Positions 59,890-64,000 of a stretch of DNA of 64,000 nt are shown here, piece after piece. The stretch spans positions 318,104-382,103 of the forward strand of contig NZ_JBOEGM010000012.1 of assembly GCF_050633425.1 (NCBI RefSeq), read 5' to 3'. Numbering within the stretch: position 1 is the first letter of the stretch; each line of letters begins with the position of its first letter. The position numbers were made by a program, and so were the translations under genes. The stretch is from Pelagimonas sp050633425 (lineage in GTDB: Bacteria > Pseudomonadota > Alphaproteobacteria > Rhodobacterales > Rhodobacteraceae). The notes below the pieces were generated by a model. It was not told the origin of the DNA. It searched no databases and worked only from the letters and a program-made list of their open reading frames with translations.

Positions 59890-60792
59890 ATGAACATGGA
59901 CACTCTTCGTAGCCTGCGCGTTCTGGCCGAGGTCGCAGAACTCAAAAGTTTTTCCGCTGTCGCAGAGCGCATGGGCCTCTCGCCCGCGATGACAAGCAAA
60001 CACGTCCAGCACATTGAGGCGCGCGTCGGGGCACGGCTGCTGAACCGCAACAGCCGCAATGTCAGCCTGACGGAAGCGGGGGCGCAATATTTGCTGACGG
60101 TCCGTCCCTTGCTCGAAGGTCTGATGGAGGCGGAAACCCAACTGCGCACAGACACCCTCTCTCCGCGGGGCACTCTGCGGATTTCGATGCCGGTGTGGAT
60201 GTCAAACCCCGCCTTTGCAAAAATCCTTACAACCTATCATCAAGAAAACCCTCATGTGACGTTTGAAGTCGATCTAAGCGGTCGTAAAATCAATATGGTC
60301 GAGGAAGGCGTCGATTTGGCGCTGCGCGTTGCGTTCAAACTGGATGACGGGCTCATTGCCCGCAAACTGAACGAGGTGACGTTCCAGATGGTGGCAGCCC
60401 CGGCCTTTCTAAAGCGGTTCGGATATCCGCAAACGCCCGATGACCTCAGCGATGCGCCACTGCTGGCTTATTCCAAGGTTGCCTCTGACGGGCGTGTCAA
60501 ATTTGGCGGCGCTGACGGTCTTGACGCCAAGCTGCGACCGGTGATGGTCAGCGCCAATGAAACCCTCCTGCACAGCGCCGCGCTGGCGGGAATGGGCTTT
60601 GTCATGCTGCCCAATTGGGTCACCCAAGACGATCTGGCCTCTGGGGCGCTCGAAGTCGTTTTGCCTGACGTCACTTGGCCCAAACTGCACATCCACGCGA
60701 TCTATGCCGATCGCAGCTATCTTCCCGCCAAGGTGCGCAGCTTTTTGGATTTTCTGGCGGGGCCAAAGGGGTTGACCACCGCTTTGCCCTAA
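59890..60792 (+). CDS. LysR-family transcriptional regulator
   Basis: The 300-residue protein has an N-terminal winged helix-turn-helix (SFSAVAERMGLSPAMTSKHV, residues about 20-40, then IEARVGARLLNRNSR) and a C-terminal substrate-binding domain ending PAKVRSFLDFLAG. It is divergent from the DoxX-VOC-b561-MsrQ genes and probably controls them. A reinforcing ATG two codons on (59896) is an alternative start. Confidence 0.92.
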   Translation: MNMDTLRSLRVLAEVAELKSFSAVAERMGLSPAMTSKHVQHIEARVGARLLNRNSRNVSLTEAGAQYLLTVRPLLEGLMEAETQLRTDTLSPRGTLRISMPVWMSNPAFAKILTTYHQENPHVTFEVDLSGRKINMVEEGVDLALRVAFKLDDGLIARKLNEVTFQMVAAPAFLKRFGYPQTPDDLSDAPLLAYSKVASDGRVKFGGADGLDAKLRPVMVSANETLLHSAALAGMGFVMLPNWVTQDDLASGALEVVLPDVTWPKLHIHAIYADRSYLPAKVRSFLDFLAGPKGLTTALP

Positions 60793-60895
60793 CCCGATAA
60801 TCGAACGCAACGCGCGCATGTTTCGCATCCAACAGCCGCGTGAACCTGCTGGCTTGAATCCAAATCCGCAGACCAAAAAGGCGGCATCATAAACA

Positions 60896-61489
60896 ATGAC
60901 GCCGAATGGCTCTCCTCTTCAATTCAACTTTTACAAAGCCCTGTCTGGTTCCCTTTTCAAAGTGGAGCTTAAAGACCGAGACAAGAAACCATCCGCTGGC
61001 CTGCATCCTTTTCGCACACAAGACCCGGCCATCCGGCGTCTCGGTATATTGGTTTTGAACCTGCAATGTTGTGATACGCAGGCGCAGCAAAACATTGTCC
61101 GGCGATTGGGTAACTTCTCATTCTATGGCACCCAGGACCATGTCGCACGGCCACCTGAACTCTGGCGCGCTATCGACCCAGATGGTCGGGGCACAATAAC
61201 GCCCCTGCCAACGCGTCTCATAGCTACACGATCCAATGACTTTCACGTGCAAATGTCAGCGTCTGAGGCGGGGTTTGAGCTTGCGGTGTTGCCCCACAAT
61301 CTCGCGGTGCAGTCGATCAAACAACAGCGCGCCAATACGCCCGCGCCGCCCATCCAACCCGCCCGACTTGTTATCCATCCAGACATCAAAAGCACATTGG
61401 CAATCCGCGTTGTCTCCGACGCCATCCTAAAGGTCTTTTCGACGCAAAAGCCAAGCGCAGCCCTTCGTAAATCTTGCCCACCTTCGTAA
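60896..61489 (+). pseudogene. Remnant of a second LysR-family regulator (C-terminal half)
   Basis: An open frame of 197 codons matches the C-terminal ligand domain of LysR proteins: RRLGNFSFYGTQDHVARPPE, SNDFHVQMSASEAGFELAVL and LVIHPDIKSTLAIRVVSDAI. The first 40 codons do not match the family and the DNA-binding domain is missing, so this is probably a truncated gene. It lies 103 bp after the intact LysR gene, same strand, but is not a close copy of it. Confidence 0.65.
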
Positions 61490-61525
61490 ATCTTACTCAA
61501 GCGCAAGCCCCACCCGTCCTGTCGG

Positions 61526-61558
61526 AAAACAAAAAACGCCCCGCAAAAGCGAGGCGTT
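61526..61558 (-). terminator. Terminator directly after nusG
   Basis: AACGCCTCGC/GCGGGGCGTT (10 bp, one T-G pair) with a TTTT loop is followed by a T-rich tract on the minus strand, 24 nt after the nusG stop. It ends secE-nusG, which in most relatives continues into rplK. Confidence 0.9.
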
Positions 61559-61581
61559 CAAAATCGGCCTGTTCGGGCTGA

Positions 61582-62115
61582 TCAGAGCTCTTTGGAAACC
61601 TGCGTAAAGTCCAATTCGACCGGCGTTTCGCGACCAAAGATCGACACCGATACCTTGAGCTTTTGCGCATCGTCGTCCACGCCTTCGACCATACCGTCGA
61701 AACCTTCGAACGGGCCGTCGGTGACTTTGACTTTTTCACCGGTTTCAAAGCGAATTTCGATACGTGGGGATTCGTCGCTCTCTTGGACGCGCCCGATCAT
61801 GGCGTCGACTTCGGCGTCACGCATTGGCATTGGGCGCCCCTGTGGGCCTAGGAACCCAGTGACCCGGTTGATCGAATTGACCAGATGATAGCCTTGGTCG
61901 GACATTTCCATGTGGACCAGAACGTAACCGGGCATAAAGCGACGCTCAGTTGTCACCTTCTTGCCGCGACGCACCTCGATCACCTCTTCGGTAGGCACCA
62001 GAACTTCGTCGATCTGGTCGTGGAGCTCTTGCTCTTCAACCGCCGTCCGGATCTGCTCCGCAATCTTCTTCTCAAAGTTTGAGAGAACACTGACCGAATA
62101 CCACCGCTTTGCCAT
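61582..62115 (-). CDS. nusG: Transcription termination/antitermination protein NusG
   Basis: The 177-residue protein has the N-terminal NGN domain (KRWYSVSVLSNFEKKIAEQI, MPGYVLVHMEMSDQGYHLV) and a C-terminal KOW domain (GEKVKVTDGPFEGFDGMVEG). It binds RNA polymerase and links it to Rho or the ribosome. It lies 190 bp downstream of secE and is followed at once by a terminator. Confidence 0.96.
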   Translation of the reverse strand: MAKRWYSVSVLSNFEKKIAEQIRTAVEEQELHDQIDEVLVPTEEVIEVRRGKKVTTERRFMPGYVLVHMEMSDQGYHLVNSINRVTGFLGPQGRPMPMRDAEVDAMIGRVQESDESPRIEIRFETGEKVKVTDGPFEGFDGMVEGVDDDAQKLKVSVSIFGRETPVELDFTQVSKEL

Positions 62116-62305
62116 CTGGGACTGCCCTTATGTCTCGTGTCGGGGGTACATTCAGCACCCCAAATGAAAACCGGCGCGCGACTCATCGCACGCCCGTAAG
62201 AAAGTGACGTTGCACATACCTGTGCAATGCCGGAGTTTCAAGTCTGCAATCTGCTGATTTACCGCGCCGCCGACGGGTGGCCAACACGGATCAACGCGAT
62301 TGGGG

Positions 62306-62503
62306 TCACGCGACCCAGGACAATCCAAATTGCAGACCGCCCTTAATCGCAAGGTCGATCAGGGCAAAGAACACCGCGAACAGTGCTGCCATGATGAACA
62401 CCATGATCGTGGTCAGCATCACTTCACGACGCGTCGGCCAAACGATCTTGGAGACTTCGGCACGCACCTGCTGGATAAACTGAAGGGGATTCGTGGTGGC
62501 CAT
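62306..62503 (-). CDS. secE: Protein translocase subunit SecE
   Basis: The 65-residue protein has the SecE core NPLQFIQQVRAEVSKIVWPT followed by R-R-E-V and one membrane segment (about 28-58). It clamps SecY. It precedes nusG in the usual order, and the AbrB-family gene lies 102 bp upstream. Confidence 0.95.
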   Translation of the reverse strand: MATTNPLQFIQQVRAEVSKIVWPTRREVMLTTIMVFIMAALFAVFFALIDLAIKGGLQFGLSWVA

Positions 62504-62604
62504 TGGCTCTCATTCCATTTCTCGAGTTTCGTCGCAGATAGACGAGCGCGCCGGTGATTTCAAGCTCTGCGCGACGGTCTCTCACAATATTGCAACACAA
62601 ATAC

Positions 62605-63636
62605 CTAACGACCAAGCGCGCGTTTGGCCCAGATCGGCATGATCAGCGACAAGACAAACAGCCGTGACAGGTGGTGCGCCGCCACAAAAGCCGGATCCAT
62701 CCCAAGCAAAATCGCAATGGCCGCCATGCCCTCGACTCCGCCGGGCACAAAAGCCACGATGAGAAGAGGCACCGACAGGCCCAACGCCCATGCAGAAAAC
62801 GCCACGCATAATAATGTTACGGCAAAGCCAACCGCCGTCACCCCTACACCGCCCAACAGCGCGCTACGCAGGTCTCGCCCGGTCACGCCTGAGAACCGGC
62901 TGCCGATCAAAGCCCCCATCGCGATCATCGCCGCCGTTTGAAGCGCCCAAGGCAATCCACCTGGTGTCAGTTCAAACATATGCCCGGCTGCGCTCACCAC
63001 CATGCCGGCCAGCAAAAAGGCCGCTGGGAAATGTAGACGTTTGAAAATGAGACCAACGCCCACGGCCGCAGCGCATAACACCGCCAGATACCACAGTTTC
63101 AGATCGGGCACCGGAGTCAGCCCCGGAAGGCTATCACCAAACCCCCATGTCACCGCCACCGGGACCACCAATGTAATAAACAGAACGCGGGTGCTTTGGA
63201 TGATCGCAATCGGGGGAATCTTGACGTCTCGTTCTGCAGCTATGCCCAAGACGAAGCTCAAATGCCCCGGCGTTGCCGCCAAGGTTGCCGTGGTATCGTC
63301 ATAGGCCAGACGCGCGCGCAAAAACCACCGCGACAAGAGCAGGGTCGCCACGACACTCAGGCACAGAATACCAATCGTTGCCGGCCATTTTGTCGCCGCC
63401 TGAAGGGTCTGTGATGTCGCCCCCGAGCCAATATTGATCCCGATTACAATAAAGAGCAGGTCACGCCACTGCGCTGGCAGATCCATGCGCGCACCCATCA
63501 AACATATAATGGACACAGCAAGTGACGATCCGGTCAGAGCGGCTGCAGGAAATCCGATGAGCGAAAACACATATGCGCCGATCCCCCCTGCCAAAAGGCA
63601 AAGCAAAGTTCCGACTGTCTTGCTCTCAATTGTCAT
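62605..63636 (-). CDS. AbrB-family membrane protein (putative ammonia monooxygenase-like)
   Basis: The 343-residue protein has about ten membrane segments and the PF05145 pattern: AGGIGAYVFSLIGFPAAALT near the start, IGINIGSGAT, ATPGHLSFVLGIAAERDVKI and PGGVEGMAAIAILLGMDPAF with AAHHLSRLF. Despite family names, no enzyme or DNA-binding function is established. It lies between tRNA-Trp and secE on the same strand, where those two are usually adjacent. Confidence 0.85.
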   Translation of the reverse strand: MTIESKTVGTLLCLLAGGIGAYVFSLIGFPAAALTGSSLAVSIICLMGARMDLPAQWRDLLFIVIGINIGSGATSQTLQAATKWPATIGILCLSVVATLLLSRWFLRARLAYDDTTATLAATPGHLSFVLGIAAERDVKIPPIAIIQSTRVLFITLVVPVAVTWGFGDSLPGLTPVPDLKLWYLAVLCAAAVGVGLIFKRLHFPAAFLLAGMVVSAAGHMFELTPGGLPWALQTAAMIAMGALIGSRFSGVTGRDLRSALLGGVGVTAVGFAVTLLCVAFSAWALGLSVPLLIVAFVPGGVEGMAAIAILLGMDPAFVAAHHLSRLFVLSLIMPIWAKRALGR

Positions 63637-63782
63637 GCGACCTCATCATGCAATTGCATACAATGGTATACCAGATAGTTTCAAAGTGGAATGGCTTACC
63701 GCTCCAAGAAAGCTACTTTAAAAACACACACGCCAATCGGCGCGGCATCCGCGCTTAGAATGGACCGTAATGTCGAAAGACG

Positions 63783-63858
63783 TGGCAGGGGCACCAGGGC
63801 TCGAACCCGGGACCTACGGTTTTGGAGACCGTCGCTCTACCAACTGAGCTATACCCCT
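63783..63858 (-). tRNA. tRNA-Trp (anticodon CCA)
   Basis: The 76-nt cloverleaf reads on the minus strand with acceptor AGGGGTA/TGCCCCT, D arm GCTCAGTTGGTAGAGC, anticodon stem ACGGT/ACCGT around loop CTCCAAA (anticodon CCA), T arm GGTTCGAGCCC and discriminator G with an encoded CCA. The neighbours secE and nusG fit the usual tRNA-Trp location. Confidence 0.97.
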
Positions 63859-64000
63859 AAGGCCGGGTTGTGGGGTACGACATGGCTTGGCTGAAATCAA
63901 GAGGTCAATCGCATGAATTTCGTCAAAAGTACCAAGTTTTATGTCACAGGCTCACAAAACAGCGCACGGGCGTTCACACAAAACGGAACGCACTGAAACA

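Noticed and set aside
57149..61489. Genomic island with phage or transposon features
   Set aside because: No integrase, transposase, terminal repeat or attachment-site duplication was found, and tRNA-Trp is 2.3 kb away with its 3' end intact.

Overview
The window looks like a chromosomal segment of a marine-type alphaproteobacterium of the Roseobacter/Rhodobacterales group. Clues are the protein families (ATP12 chaperone, CrcB, TIGR02466-type and HTTM-type proteins, many calcium-binding repeat proteins), a spc/alpha ribosomal region with alphaproteobacterial protein lengths, and very frequent 4-base ATGA/GTGA overlaps. This placement is inferred from protein appearance, not from a database search. 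An ambiguous NN pair at 43906-43907 shows that the sequence contains a scaffold join.

Left part (1-12.7 kb): a type I secretion locus on the minus strand (a 1360-residue Ig-repeat adhesin, a TolC-like lipoprotein, and the start of an ABC exporter) is followed by a small catabolic cluster. In that cluster a GntR regulator and a Gfo/Idh/MocA oxidoreductase face an FMN-dependent monooxygenase, an aldo/keto reductase and a flavin reductase. A MauG-like di-heme peroxidase and a Nudix hydrolase come next.

Middle part (12.9-35 kb): tRNA-Arg(ACG), an orphan histidine kinase, a MerA-like flavoprotein with a TVP38 membrane protein, then rpmH-rnpA-yidD, a cupredoxin, ttcA, a GGDEF/EAL protein and the tightly packed run yidC-MOSC-ysxC-argB-ferredoxin-sixA. 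A minus-strand series follows: a solitary amino-acid-binding protein, ATP12, HAD phosphatase, RluC, CrcB, a Cys-rich protein, RarA and an HtrA protease. It ends with a DAHP synthase whose 5' leader encodes a short peptide with six aromatic codons in a row, just upstream of an intrinsic terminator. This is a near-textbook attenuator and the strongest regulatory signal in the window.

Right part (35-57 kb): the ribosomal protein cluster on the minus strand, read from right to left: rplB-rpsS-rplV-rpsC-rplP, then a 6 kb insert, rpmC through rpmD, a 2 kb insert, rplO-secY-adk, a BLUF photoreceptor on the opposite strand, and rpsM-rpsK-rpoA-rplQ. Each block has its own terminator or promoter-like sequence. 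Short palindromes of one family lie in three of the gaps. The inserts carry two calcium-binding-repeat paralogues (one frameshifted), a 2OG-oxygenase-like protein, an HTTM membrane protein, a DUF1127 protein, a COG4315 secreted protein and a decayed sigma-factor fragment.

Far right (57-64 kb): an MsrQ-like heme protein, cytochrome b561, double-VOC dioxygenase-like protein and DoxX lie opposite a LysR regulator. They are followed by a decayed second LysR gene, nusG and secE with an immediate terminator, an AbrB-family membrane protein and tRNA-Trp. The genes that usually lie between nusG and rplB (rplK through rplW) are absent, so the ribosomal region appears rearranged in this organism or in this assembly.
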